A DNA stretch of 18,009 bases, from NCBI RefSeq assembly GCF_905187505.1, contig NZ_CAJJIC010000039.1, forward strand, positions 1-18,009, read 5' to 3'. Source of the DNA: an uncultured Mailhella sp. Its GTDB lineage: Bacteria > Desulfobacterota > Desulfovibrionia > Desulfovibrionales > Desulfovibrionaceae. Positions 7,516 to 15,129 of this stretch are shown in pieces. A program made the translations under genes and the position numbers. Every line of letters begins with the position of its first letter. Positions within the stretch are counted from its first letter, which is position 1. The notes beneath the pieces are model-generated. The model ran no database searches. It had not been told where the DNA came from and saw only the letters and a program-made list of their open reading frames with translations.

Positions 7516-8889
7516 TTGTTTAGCAGAAGACAAATTTCCTACCGATCCTCGTCCCGGCGCTCTTCATCCGGGCTGTCCGTCATAGCCATGCTGCTGATTC
7601 TGGCGCTTGCGGGAGCCGGCGCGTATTTTCTCATGCGCGACCTGAGCGGGCCTTCCGTGACCATGAACCCCGAGCTCGCCGGCCGCGTGGGCCTTTTGCA
7701 GAACATTGAGCTCGACATCTCCGACAAGTCGGGCGTGCAGTCCGTGTCCGTCGTCGTGAAGCGCGGCGAGCAGAGCATGACCGTGCTTGATCAGACCTTC
7801 CCCACGCTGGAGAACCGTCAGAAGGTCTCCTTCAACCTGAAGGAGACAAAGCTTCCCGAAGGCGCGTTTGAACTCGAGGTCAGGGCCGTGGACGGCTCCT
7901 ATGCCGGTTTCGGCCGGGGCAACACCACGAGCATCAACCTGCCTCTCGTGCTCGATTCCCAGCCTCCCCGCATCGCCGTGCGCACCGGGCCTCCGGCCAT
8001 GTACCGCGGCGGCAGCGGTCTCATCGTCTACACCGTTTCCGAAGACGTGAATCAGACCGGCGTGCGCGTGGGCAGCCTCTTCTTCCCGGGCTACAAGCAG
8101 GACAACGGCGCCTATGCCTGTCTGTTCCCCTTCCCCATCGCCCTCAAGACGGGTGACTATCTGCCCGAGATCATGGCGCGCGACCTGGCGGGCAACGTGA
8201 CTTCAAGCCGCCTGCTCGTGCACGCGCTCAACCGCAACTACCGTTCCGACACGCTGAACATTCCCGAGTCGTTCCTCAACTTCAAGGCCAGCGAGCTCGC
8301 CGAGCTCTGCCCCGGGGAGTCCACGCCGCTCACGCAGTATCTCTGCGCCAACAACAAGGTGCGCGAAGGCAACGACGAAACCCTCATCAAGGTGGCCGCC
8401 GATCCGGCCAACGTCTCGCCGCGCTTTCTGTGGAGCGGCTCGTTCCGCCGCCTGCCCCGTTCCGCGGTGAAGGCCAACTTCGGCGACTTCCGCACCTATG
8501 TGGACGGCAATCGCCAGAAGATCGACGAGCAGACCCACATGGGACTCGACCTCGCCTCCGTGGCCCACGCCGAAGTGCCTGCCGCACAGAGCGGCCGCGT
8601 GGTGTGGGTGGACTATCTCGGCATACACGGCAACATGATCCTCATCGATCACGGCCTCGGCCTCATGACCCAGTATTCCCACCTCAGCGAGTACGGCGTG
8701 AAGGTGGGCGACGAGGTGAAGGCCGGGCAGATCATAGGACGCACGGGCACAAGCGGCCTTGCCGGAGGAGACCATCTGCACTTCGGCGTGCTTGTCGGCG
8801 GCGTGCCCGTTCAGCCGCTGGAGTGGCTGGACTCCACGTGGGTGAGGAACAACATCACCTCGAGGCTCAACATCAATCTGAATTCGTAG
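7516..8889 (+). CDS. Membrane-anchored M23 (LytM-type) metallopeptidase
   Basis: A 457-residue protein with a short Arg/Ser-rich cytoplasmic tail, one transmembrane helix (residues about 19-41), a long beta-rich periplasmic region (about 55-240) resembling Ig-like folds, and a C-terminal M23 domain. The zinc ligands are visible: HMGLD (His341, Asp345) and HLH (His420, His422), plus the catalytic-site His of YSHLSEYG. Intact ligands suggest a working peptidoglycan endopeptidase rather than a degenerate EnvC/NlpD-type activator. I prefer the TTG at 7516, which has GGAAAGGA 7 bases upstream; the ATG at 7486 has no ribosome binding site and would add 10 residues. Its role in cell-wall remodelling is inferred from the family. 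Confidence 0.88.
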   Translation: MFSRRQISYRSSSRRSSSGLSVIAMLLILALAGAGAYFLMRDLSGPSVTMNPELAGRVGLLQNIELDISDKSGVQSVSVVVKRGEQSMTVLDQTFPTLENRQKVSFNLKETKLPEGAFELEVRAVDGSYAGFGRGNTTSINLPLVLDSQPPRIAVRTGPPAMYRGGSGLIVYTVSEDVNQTGVRVGSLFFPGYKQDNGAYACLFPFPIALKTGDYLPEIMARDLAGNVTSSRLLVHALNRNYRSDTLNIPESFLNFKASELAELCPGESTPLTQYLCANNKVREGNDETLIKVAADPANVSPRFLWSGSFRRLPRSAVKANFGDFRTYVDGNRQKIDEQTHMGLDLASVAHAEVPAAQSGRVVWVDYLGIHGNMILIDHGLGLMTQYSHLSEYGVKVGDEVKAGQIIGRTGTSGLAGGDHLHFGVLVGGVPVQPLEWLDSTWVRNNITSRLNINLNS

Positions 8890-8896
8890 GCATTTT

Positions 8897-8909
8897 GCGG
8901 ACTGTCCGC
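8897..8909. promoter_or_regulatory. Perfect odd palindrome before the dehydrogenase gene
   Basis: GCGGAC-T-GTCCGC is a perfect 6+1+6 palindrome just after the peptidase stop codon. It could be an operator for the dehydrogenase gene or a tiny stem in the RNA; no regulator can be assigned. Confidence 0.35.
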
Positions 8910-8923
8910 GTCGTAACGTCATC

Positions 8924-8967
8924 GGGCCTGCGCAGAGCGGTCACGCTCTGCCGGGCCCTCCCTTTTT
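8924..8967 (+). terminator. Terminator-like hairpin, terminator or attenuator
   Basis: GGGCC(TGC)GCAGAGCG-GTCA-CGCTCTGC(CG)GGCCC forms an 8-bp upper stem and a 5-bp lower stem around a small internal loop, followed 4 bases later by TTTTT (8963-8967). It can end the peptidase transcript. Only 7 bases separate the T-run from the dehydrogenase ribosome binding site (8975-8980), so the dehydrogenase mRNA must pass through it. Confidence 0.65.
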
Positions 8968-8986
8968 CTGCTTCAAGGAGACCGTC

Positions 8987-11900
8987 ATGCCCCACAAAGG
9001 GCCTCACATTTCCATATCCGCCGAGTATGTGGTCAACCGCATACTGCGCATCAATCTGGACGAATTCGAGCGCTGGCCGCAGAGCGTGCGGCAGCTCGCC
9101 ATCGACATAGCCGAAGAACTTTTTCTCGTGGCGTACAACCCCTTCATTTCCGCCTCGGACGTGAAGAAGAGCGTCAACGAGCACTATCAGGCCGAGTCTC
9201 CTTCCCTCGCGCATCAGTACGCCACCGCCATAAGCGAAGGCATCACCATGTTCTGGAGCGCCCACGAGGCGGAAATGGAATTCTGCCGCGAGCTTGAGGG
9301 CCGCCTTGCCGACATCATGCCCGACGACTGCATTCTGCGCCGCCGCGGCGCGCTGGTGGCCGCCGCCACCGACGCCACGGACCTTCGCATGGAACTGCCC
9401 CTTCTCGTCGTGGAGCCCGACACTCCCGAACAGATAAGCGCCCTCGTGCGGCTGGCCAACGAAATGAAGTTCGCCATCATTCCCAGAGGCGGCGCTTCCG
9501 GTCTTACGGGCGGCACCGTGCCCGCGCGCAAGCGCACCGTCATGGTGAGCACCACGCGCCTTACCGCCAAGTCGGTGAACAGGGCCGCGCGCACCATGAC
9601 CTGCCAGGCAGGCGTGATCACGCAGGACGCCATCGACTTTGCCGCCTCCAAGGGCATGCTCTTCACCGTGGATCCGGCTTCCAAGACGGCGTCCACCATA
9701 GGCGGCAACGTGTCGGAAAACTCCGGCGGGCCCTTCTGCTTCGAGTACGGCACCACCATAGACAATCTGCTTTCCTGGACCATGGTCACGCCCACGGGCG
9801 AAATCATCCGCATCGAGCGCGTGAACCATCCCGGACACAAGATCATGCCCGACGAGGACGTCGTCTTCGAGGTCAAGGACCTTTCCGGCGGCATGCGCAA
9901 CGTGGTGCGCCTGAAGGGAAATGAGGTCCGGCATCCCGGCCTCGGCAAGGACGTGACCAACAAGCTGCTCGACGGGCTTCCCGGCATGCAGAAGGAAGGC
10001 ATAGACGGCATCATCACCGAGGCCACCTTCGTGCTTCATCCCAAGCCCTCGCTCTCCCGCGTGATGGTGCTGGAGTTCTACGGAACCTCCATGGTTCCCG
10101 CGGCCGAGCTCGTGCGCAAGATCGTGAACCTGCGCGACAGAATACGCAATCAGGGCGGCGACGTGCACGTGTCCGCGCTGGAGGAGTTCAACTCCAAGTA
10201 CGTGCAGGCCATCAACTATCAGCGCAAGTCGGACAGACACGAAGGCAGTCCCATATCGGTCATCATCGTGCAGGTGGACGGCAACGACGCCTACGTGCTC
10301 GACGACACCGTGCAGGCCATCTACGCCCTTGCCGGCGACGATCCCCACGTGTTCGCCGCCATAGCCAGGGACGACAAGCAGGCCGCCGAGTTCTGGGAGG
10401 ACAGGCATCGCCTTTCGGCCATCGCCAAGCGCACGTCCGGCTTCAAGATGAACGAGGACGTGGTGCTGCCCATGGCGAGCATCCCCGAGTTCGCGCATTA
10501 TCTCGAGTGCCTCAACGTGGTGGCCTCGGCCGACGCCTACCGCTTCGCCCTTCAGGAACTCTCCCGGCTTCAGGGCTTTCCGCTGGAAGATCCCGCCTTC
10601 AATGAAGAATTTTCCTTCGCCTCGCACGTGGCCGCAGGCGACGAGTCCAATCTCGATCCCTCTCTCGTGGACGAGGAGGTGGCGGCGCGGGCCGAGTCGT
10701 GGCTTACGGCCCAGAAGGAGCGCTTCCCGCGTCTTTCTTCCCGCATCGACGCCATCGTGGCCTACATGAAGAGCAGCCGCATCGTGGTGGCGAGCCACAT
10801 GCACGCGGGCGACGGCAACTGCCACGTGAACATCCCGGTCAACTCCAACGATCCGCGCATGATGGAGCACGCAGAGGACGTGGCCATGCAGGTCATGGCC
10901 AGAACGCAGGAGCTCGGCGGCGCGGTTTCCGGCGAACACGGCATAGGCATCACCAAGATAGCCTTCCTTGATCCCCGGCAGATGGAGAGCCTGCGCGAGT
11001 TCAAGATGCGCGTGGACCCCCGCGACCTGTTCAACCCCGGAAAGCTCGTCACCCGCAATCTGCCGGTGCGTCCGTTCACGTTCTCCTTCAACCGGCTCAT
11101 CGCGGACATCAGGGAATCGGGCCTGCCCGACAAGGAGTGCCTCATCCGCCTGCTTTCCCAGGTGCAGACCTGCACCCGCTGCGGCAAGTGCAAGCAGGTG
11201 TGCCCCATGGTGTACCCCGAGCGCTCCTTCCAGTACAACCCGCGCAACAAGAACCTCATTCTCGGCGCGCTCACCGAGGCCATCTACTATTCCCAGGTCA
11301 CCACGGGACATCCTTCTCCCGAGCTTCTTCAGGAGCTTCGGCATCTGGTGGAGCACTGCACGGGCTGCGGCCGCTGCACCTCGGTGTGCCCGGTGAAGAT
11401 CGAGTCTCCGGAAGTGGCCCTGAGCTCCCTTGCCTACGTCAAGCGCGAGGGAGAGGGCGGGCATCCCATCAAGTCTCAGGTGCTGAACGTTCTTTCTTCC
11501 GATCCGGCGAGCCGCGTGCCCGCCTTCGCCAAAATGGCGGCCCTCGGCCAGAACGTGATGAACCAGTTCATTCCGCTCGTGCCGCGCGTGTGGCGCAGGC
11601 GCATGAGCAGTCCGCTCTTTTCCGGAAGAGGTCCGGCGCTCGGCATGGTGAGCCTGTATGAGAGCCTGCACCTTGAAAGAAACGCTGCGGCGCATCTCTT
11701 CCTTCCCGTAAGCGGCGACATCTCCGCTCAGGGCGTGCTTGAAGGCCGCGTGCCCGCGGTGCTGTACTTCCCCGGTTGCGGCGGCAGTCTGTTCTATCGC
11801 CGCATAGCGCTCGCCTCCATAGCGCTCATGATGTACGCGGGCGTGCCCGTGGTCATTCCCGGAAGGCATCTGTGCTGCGGCTATCCGCTGCTTGCGGCGG

Positions 11901-12643
11901 GCGCGTCCGAACAGTACGAGGTGAACCTTCAGCGCAACCGGCAGGTCATCGCGGCCACGCTCCAGGCGGCGGCCGAGGCCGGGTTCGACGTCAACATGCT
12001 CATCACCGCCTGCGGATCCTGCCGCGACTCGCTCATGCGTCACGGCATTACGGATCTTGACGGCAACGTGCTGCCGCACAACGACATCGTGCAGCTTCTC
12101 GTGGATCGTCTGCCCCATGACGTGGAGGTGAGCCATGAGCGCATCATCTATCATTCCTCCTGCCATCCCGCCTGGTCCGGCGTGAAGGCCACCAAGGACG
12201 GCGGCAAGGTGGCAAGGGCGCTCGAGCGCATCACCGGCGCATCCATCCTGATCAATCCCGGCTGCTGCGGCGAATCCGGCGCGGGCGCCTACACCTGCCC
12301 GGACATCTACAACGTGCTGCGCGAGCGCAAGCGCGAGCGGCTTGAAAGCGCTCTTGCCGGATACACGGCCGACGCGCCCATTCTGGTGGGCTGCCCCTCC
12401 TGCAAGATAGGCATAGCCCGTACGCTCATGACCATGGACGTGAAGCATCCCGCCCGAGGCAAGGACAAGAACTCGGAGGAGACGCCCGTCATCGACACGC
12501 ATCGCCCTGTGCTGCACAACGCCGAATGGCTGGCCGAAACCCTGCTCGGCAAGAACTGGCTTTCCGTGTTCAGGGCGCAGGCTTCCCGCACGGGGGGACA
12601 CCCCGGCGTGCGCGTGGTGTGCATGGAAGAGAAAAAACGCTAG
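8987..12643 (+). CDS. DUF3683-FAD-binding-4Fe4S-CCG fusion dehydrogenase (D-lactate/glycolate dehydrogenase type)
   Basis: A 1218-residue single-chain 2-hydroxyacid dehydrogenase. Order: an N-terminal DUF3683-like region (1-120); an FAD-linked oxidase N-domain with PRGGASGLTGG (166-176); an FAD oxidase C-domain with HMHAGDGNCHVN (604-615) and SGEHGIG; two 4Fe-4S clusters (Cys729/732/735/739 and Cys791/794/797/801); and two cysteine-rich CCG domains (FPGCGG 928-933 with CCG 963-965; SCHP 1058-1061 with CCG 1093-1095) as in heterodisulfide reductase subunits. Electrons would pass from the hydroxyacid via FAD and Fe-S centres to quinone or a redox partner. As I recall, D. vulgaris has a similar protein implicated in D-lactate oxidation; the substrate here is inferred. 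AAGGAG lies 6 bases before the ATG. No transmembrane segment is visible. Confidence 0.93.
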   Translation: MPHKGPHISISAEYVVNRILRINLDEFERWPQSVRQLAIDIAEELFLVAYNPFISASDVKKSVNEHYQAESPSLAHQYATAISEGITMFWSAHEAEMEFCRELEGRLADIMPDDCILRRRGALVAAATDATDLRMELPLLVVEPDTPEQISALVRLANEMKFAIIPRGGASGLTGGTVPARKRTVMVSTTRLTAKSVNRAARTMTCQAGVITQDAIDFAASKGMLFTVDPASKTASTIGGNVSENSGGPFCFEYGTTIDNLLSWTMVTPTGEIIRIERVNHPGHKIMPDEDVVFEVKDLSGGMRNVVRLKGNEVRHPGLGKDVTNKLLDGLPGMQKEGIDGIITEATFVLHPKPSLSRVMVLEFYGTSMVPAAELVRKIVNLRDRIRNQGGDVHVSALEEFNSKYVQAINYQRKSDRHEGSPISVIIVQVDGNDAYVLDDTVQAIYALAGDDPHVFAAIARDDKQAAEFWEDRHRLSAIAKRTSGFKMNEDVVLPMASIPEFAHYLECLNVVASADAYRFALQELSRLQGFPLEDPAFNEEFSFASHVAAGDESNLDPSLVDEEVAARAESWLTAQKERFPRLSSRIDAIVAYMKSSRIVVASHMHAGDGNCHVNIPVNSNDPRMMEHAEDVAMQVMARTQELGGAVSGEHGIGITKIAFLDPRQMESLREFKMRVDPRDLFNPGKLVTRNLPVRPFTFSFNRLIADIRESGLPDKECLIRLLSQVQTCTRCGKCKQVCPMVYPERSFQYNPRNKNLILGALTEAIYYSQVTTGHPSPELLQELRHLVEHCTGCGRCTSVCPVKIESPEVALSSLAYVKREGEGGHPIKSQVLNVLSSDPASRVPAFAKMAALGQNVMNQFIPLVPRVWRRRMSSPLFSGRGPALGMVSLYESLHLERNAAAHLFLPVSGDISAQGVLEGRVPAVLYFPGCGGSLFYRRIALASIALMMYAGVPVVIPGRHLCCGYPLLAAGASEQYEVNLQRNRQVIAATLQAAAEAGFDVNMLITACGSCRDSLMRHGITDLDGNVLPHNDIVQLLVDRLPHDVEVSHERIIYHSSCHPAWSGVKATKDGGKVARALERITGASILINPGCCGESGAGAYTCPDIYNVLRERKRERLESALAGYTADAPILVGCPSCKIGIARTLMTMDVKHPARGKDKNSEETPVIDTHRPVLHNAEWLAETLLGKNWLSVFRAQASRTGGHPGVRVVCMEEKKR

Positions 12644-12663
12644 CGCGGAGACGGCGCGAACAA

Positions 12664-12707
12664 AAGCAAAAGGCGGGACCGGCATGAACCGGCCCCGCCT
12701 TTTGCTT
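12664..12707. terminator. Strong, probably bidirectional terminator
   Basis: AAGCAAAAGGCGGGACCGG (12664-12682), loop CATGAA, and CCGGCCCCGCCTTTTGCTT (12689-12707) pair over 19 positions with one mismatch. The A-rich left arm and T-rich right arm fit a terminator for the dehydrogenase gene (plus) and possibly for the convergent MipA/OmpV gene (minus), whose stop lies 240 bases away. Confidence 0.88.
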
Positions 12708-12711
12708 CAGG

Positions 12712-12774
12712 GAAGACTGTCTGCGCAAGCGGAGGAGGCGTCCGTTCCGGGTTTGCCGGCGCGGGACAGTCTTC
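12712..12774. repeat. Inverted repeat enclosing smaller hairpins in a gene-free stretch
   Basis: GAAGACTGTC (12712-12721) and GACAGTCTTC (12765-12774) are a perfect 10-bp inverted repeat 43 bases apart. The interior can form two more stems, CGGA/TCCG and CCGG/CCGG. The rest of the 300-base gap between the dehydrogenase and the MipA/OmpV gene holds another hairpin (CGCTCC 12823-12828 with GGAGCG 12837-12842) but no gene that I can support. The element lies in what would be the 3' untranslated region of the minus-strand gene. Confidence 0.45.
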
Positions 12775-12944
12775 GTGCGTTCGCCGGAAATAAAGGCGGG
12801 AGAGCCCGGCGGACGGCGGGAACGCTCCGGGGGGATGGAGCGCCCCAAAAGGGAACGGTGGTCTGAGAACGACCTTTCGGCTCAACGATGGAAAGAGACG
12901 GGGGCGGTGCTTCGGGGCGCGGCTTTGAGCGTCGCCGGAGGGTG

Positions 12945-13688
12945 CTAGAAGGTGTAGGTCACGCCTCCGCCGAAGATGTGCTGGGAGCTTCGGTCCACCA
13001 TGGGACTGTCCTTGATTTCATCGCCGGGAAACGTGACCTTCCAGCTCGCGAAGAGACTCCAGTGACTGGAGAGGTCGAAGCCCGCGCTGAGTCCGACGAA
13101 GGGCGTGACGGAGGCGCCGGGAGAATACTCGGCAAGGCCGCTGCGTGCCGATTCGCCGCGGCTGACGCCGTAGTAGTAGTCGTTGAAGTCGGAGCTTGCG
13201 AACAGAAGTCCGCCGCTGGGAACGACGGTCAGGCGGCCGGAGCGGAAGGGATAGGCGTAGCTTGCGCTGGCCAGAAAGCCGTCGCTCGTGCCGGTGACGT
13301 CTCCTGAGGCGCTCAGCCGGAAGGAGCCGACCGTCGTGTTCAGCTCATAGCCCAGCGTGCCCAGCACGATGATGTTGCGGTTGTCCAGCTTTTTCATGGC
13401 CGGATCGTCGCTTTTGCTCGAGCGGAAATAGCAGGGAAGAAGAGTGGCTCCCAGAGAAAGCTTCTGCGTGCCGTCGTTCCACAGCCAGACGCCCGCTTCC
13501 GTGTTCTTTATGAAAAAGTGCTCGTCTTCATACTGCACGACGGGCATGGGCAGCACGCGGGCGTCGGAACCTTTGTATTCCGACTGCACGGAGTAGACGC
13601 CCACGCTCAGGGACAACTGCCTGGCGGCGGCCTGACCTGCCGTCAGAAGCATGGCGGCCGTCAGAAGAAAAAGTACGCGAAATCGCAT
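12945..13688 (-). CDS. MipA/OmpV-type outer membrane protein
   Basis: A 247-residue protein with a clear signal peptide (cleavage probably after the AAA at 20-22), then alternating beta-strand patterns, frequent Tyr/Phe/Gly and a C-terminal Phe (GGGVTYTF), typical of outer membrane beta-barrels. The opening SVGVYSVQSEYKGSDARVLPMPVVQYEDEHFFI-like order (described here in shortened form: LSVGVYSVQSEYKGSD, then PMPVVQYED) is characteristic of MipA/OmpV proteins, where MipA is a scaffold for MltA and PBP1B and OmpV-like proteins are porins or adhesins; the actual role here is unknown. AAGGAG lies 7 bases before the ATG. It is divergent from a TetR-type gene and its predicted promoter overlaps a palindrome that is likely that regulator's operator. 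Confidence 0.87.
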   Translation of the reverse strand: MRFRVLFLLTAAMLLTAGQAAARQLSLSVGVYSVQSEYKGSDARVLPMPVVQYEDEHFFIKNTEAGVWLWNDGTQKLSLGATLLPCYFRSSKSDDPAMKKLDNRNIIVLGTLGYELNTTVGSFRLSASGDVTGTSDGFLASASYAYPFRSGRLTVVPSGGLLFASSDFNDYYYGVSRGESARSGLAEYSPGASVTPFVGLSAGFDLSSHWSLFASWKVTFPGDEIKDSPMVDRSSQHIFGGGVTYTF

Positions 13689-13720
13689 GTGGAGGCTCCT
13701 TGAGAACGTTGCAGCTGAGG

Positions 13721-13747
13721 AGTATATGCTTTTGCCCGTTAAGTCAA
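13721..13747 (-). promoter_or_regulatory. Candidate promoter of the MipA/OmpV gene
   Basis: On the minus strand TTGACT (13742-13747) is followed by TATACT (13721-13726), a strong -10 box, but with a short 15-base spacer. The -35 lies inside the palindrome at 13741-13760, so a protein bound there would block RNA polymerase. The start point would leave a leader of about 25 bases. Confidence 0.5.
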
Positions 13748-13760
13748 CACGTGTTTACTT
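13741..13760. promoter_or_regulatory. 20-bp near-perfect palindrome, probable TetR-type operator
   Basis: AAGTCAACACGTGTTTACTT is symmetric at all but one base pair per half (AAGT, variable, AACAC | GTGTT, variable, ACTT). Size and form fit TetR-family operators. It lies between the divergent MipA/OmpV and TetR genes and overlaps the predicted -35 of the former and abuts or overlaps that of the latter. Confidence 0.72.
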
Positions 13761-13787
13761 GCGTAAAAAAAAGCCGCGGGATACAAC
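13759..13787 (+). promoter_or_regulatory. Candidate promoter of the tetR-type gene
   Basis: TTGCGT (13759-13764) and TACAAC (13782-13787) have an ideal 17-base spacer and lie about 60 bases before the start codon. The -35 overlaps the right end of the palindrome, which would permit autoregulation. Both boxes deviate from consensus at two positions. Confidence 0.4.
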
Positions 13788-13849
13788 GAAGAGACCGCCG
13801 GCAAGTGTGCGCCCTCGGCGGAAGAGGATGAAAACGCAAGGTTCGAACC

Positions 13850-14437
13850 ATGGCAGACAGAGATGAGCCGGCGAAGACCTGCCGGAACGCCGCACAGACG
13901 AAGGAACGGATTCTGAAAAGCGCCGAACGGCTGTTTGCCAGATATCCCTATGAGCTCGTCACCCTGAGACAGATAGCGGCCATGGCGGAAATCAACGTGG
14001 CGCTCATCGTCCGATATTACGGTTCCAAGCGTGAGCTTTTCGGAGCCGTGCTCGACAGTTTCTCCGCCGGACGGCCCGGACTCGACAGGGAAGATATGCT
14101 CGGAGATCTGGCGGACAGGATGGTCCGTTCCTGTGAGAACCGGTACGAGGACAGCGGCGATCTTTCCATTCTCAACATTCTCATGCTGTCGTCCCAGTCC
14201 CTTGAGGCCCGGCCCGTCATACAGGAACGGATGAAGGGATTCTTTGTCGACATGGCGGACGCGGAAGGCGAGGACGCCGTGCCTTCGGGACTCATGCTTA
14301 CCTCGTGCACGCTGGGCATGCTCATGCTTCGCCGTCTGCTTCCCGAGGACTATCAGCCGTCGGTTTCCGCGGGCGACATTCTGAAGGCGCTGGAGACGCT
14401 GCGGGAAGCGCTGAGCGCACGCGGCCGTGAATCCTGA
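13850..14437 (+). CDS. TetR/AcrR-family transcriptional regulator
   Basis: A 195-residue DNA-binding protein. Residues 17-64 form the TetR helix-turn-helix: the ILKSAERLFARYPYELVTLR helix block, then QIAAMAEINVALIVRYYGSK with the family's closing SKRELF. The rest (about 65-190) is a helical ligand-binding and dimerisation domain too variable to assign a ligand. CAAGG lies 8 bases before the ATG. Divergent orientation from the MipA/OmpV gene with a palindrome between them suggests it represses both that gene and itself, responding to an unknown small molecule. A weak terminator follows. The call to family is confident; the target is inferred from position. Confidence 0.92.
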   Translation: MADRDEPAKTCRNAAQTKERILKSAERLFARYPYELVTLRQIAAMAEINVALIVRYYGSKRELFGAVLDSFSAGRPGLDREDMLGDLADRMVRSCENRYEDSGDLSILNILMLSSQSLEARPVIQERMKGFFVDMADAEGEDAVPSGLMLTSCTLGMLMLRRLLPEDYQPSVSAGDILKALETLREALSARGRES

Positions 14438-14495
14438 TCTTCGTCCGAAGGGACCGGGAGACCGTTTCAGGCTGAACGCGTGAAGACGCGCCGCG

Positions 14496-14517
14496 ACGGC
14501 GTTTCGGGCCGTTTTTT
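14496..14517 (+). terminator. Weak intrinsic terminator after the tetR-type gene
   Basis: ACGGC (14496-14500), a 7-base loop and GCCGT (14508-14512) followed by a run of six T (14512-14517). The stem is only 5 bp, so efficiency is uncertain. A TTGACC at 14535-14540 beyond it could be the -35 of the next gene, but the matching -10 (CACTGT) is poor. Confidence 0.5.
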
Positions 14518-14588
14518 CCTCGTCAGAAATTTCATTGACCTCTCACAGGGCTCCGTTCACTGTCATGGAAGAAGACAAGGAGAATGCC

Positions 14589-15017
14589 ATGATGGTGAAA
14601 TCATTGAAGAGGACGGGCCTTGCCCTTGCCCTTGCGCTGATGTTTGTCCTGCCGGGCTGTCATCGAGCTCCGGTGGCGTCCGCTCCGGCCGAGCCCGTGC
14701 CCGTGGCGTCGCTGGACGGCTTTGCGTGGGAAACGTCGGCTCCCCAGTCGAAGCTGGATTTTCTTCTCGGCGTGGAATGCGCGCTTGCCATGGAGTCTGC
14801 GCTTGCGCAGGCGGCAAGGGAAAAGGGCGAGACCGTGCAGCTTTCGCTGTTTGCCAACGGCTGGCAGATCGCCTTTCACGACACCACGCGGCCCGAGCTC
14901 GTGCGCAGGATAGACGAGTTCTATTACCGCAATCCCGATCAGAAGAACCGTCATGTCTTCGACGTGATATGGACGGAAATGGTGGTTCCCGCCGCGGCTG
15001 AGGGCTCGCGGCGCTGA
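14589..15017 (+). CDS. Small lipoprotein of unknown function
   Basis: A 142-residue protein with a positively charged start, hydrophobic stretch and lipobox VLPGC (lipidated Cys24). After a Pro/Ala-rich spacer (25-45) comes a compact region of about 90 residues with the phrases LDFLLGVECALAMESAL, VQLSLFANGWQIAFHDTTRP and DEFYYRNPDQKNRHVFDVIW. I do not recognise the family. AAGGAG lies 6 bases before the ATG at 14589 (a second ATG follows directly, 9 bases from it). A longer reading frame back to a TTG at 14535 is possible but would bury the ribosome binding site. It is followed by another small lipoprotein gene in the same direction. Confidence 0.82.
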   Translation: MMVKSLKRTGLALALALMFVLPGCHRAPVASAPAEPVPVASLDGFAWETSAPQSKLDFLLGVECALAMESALAQAAREKGETVQLSLFANGWQIAFHDTTRPELVRRIDEFYYRNPDQKNRHVFDVIWTEMVVPAAAEGSRR

Positions 15018-15073
15018 GGCGCGGGGAGCTTCTGCAAAAACTGCGTGTCTTTGCAGGGGAAGCCTTCGACATG

Positions 15074-15101
15074 CCGGAGACCGGAACCGTTCCGGCTCCG
15101 G
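15074..15101 (+). other. Hairpin between the two small lipoprotein genes
   Basis: CCGGAGACCGGAA (15074-15086) pairs with TTCCGGCTCCGG (15090-15101) with a single bulged A and a 3-base loop. No T-run follows, so it is more likely an mRNA processing or stability stem than a terminator. Confidence 0.4.
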
Positions 15102-15129
15102 TGCAAACCTTTGTGGCAAGGAGCGAGTC

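Noticed and set aside
8873..12685. A 1270-codon open frame on the minus strand opposite the dehydrogenase gene
   Set aside because: It mirrors the plus-strand gene; high G/C at third positions suppresses stop codons in that antisense frame. Its translation is His/Gly/Ala/Val-rich without motifs, while the plus strand encodes clear FAD and Fe-S domains.
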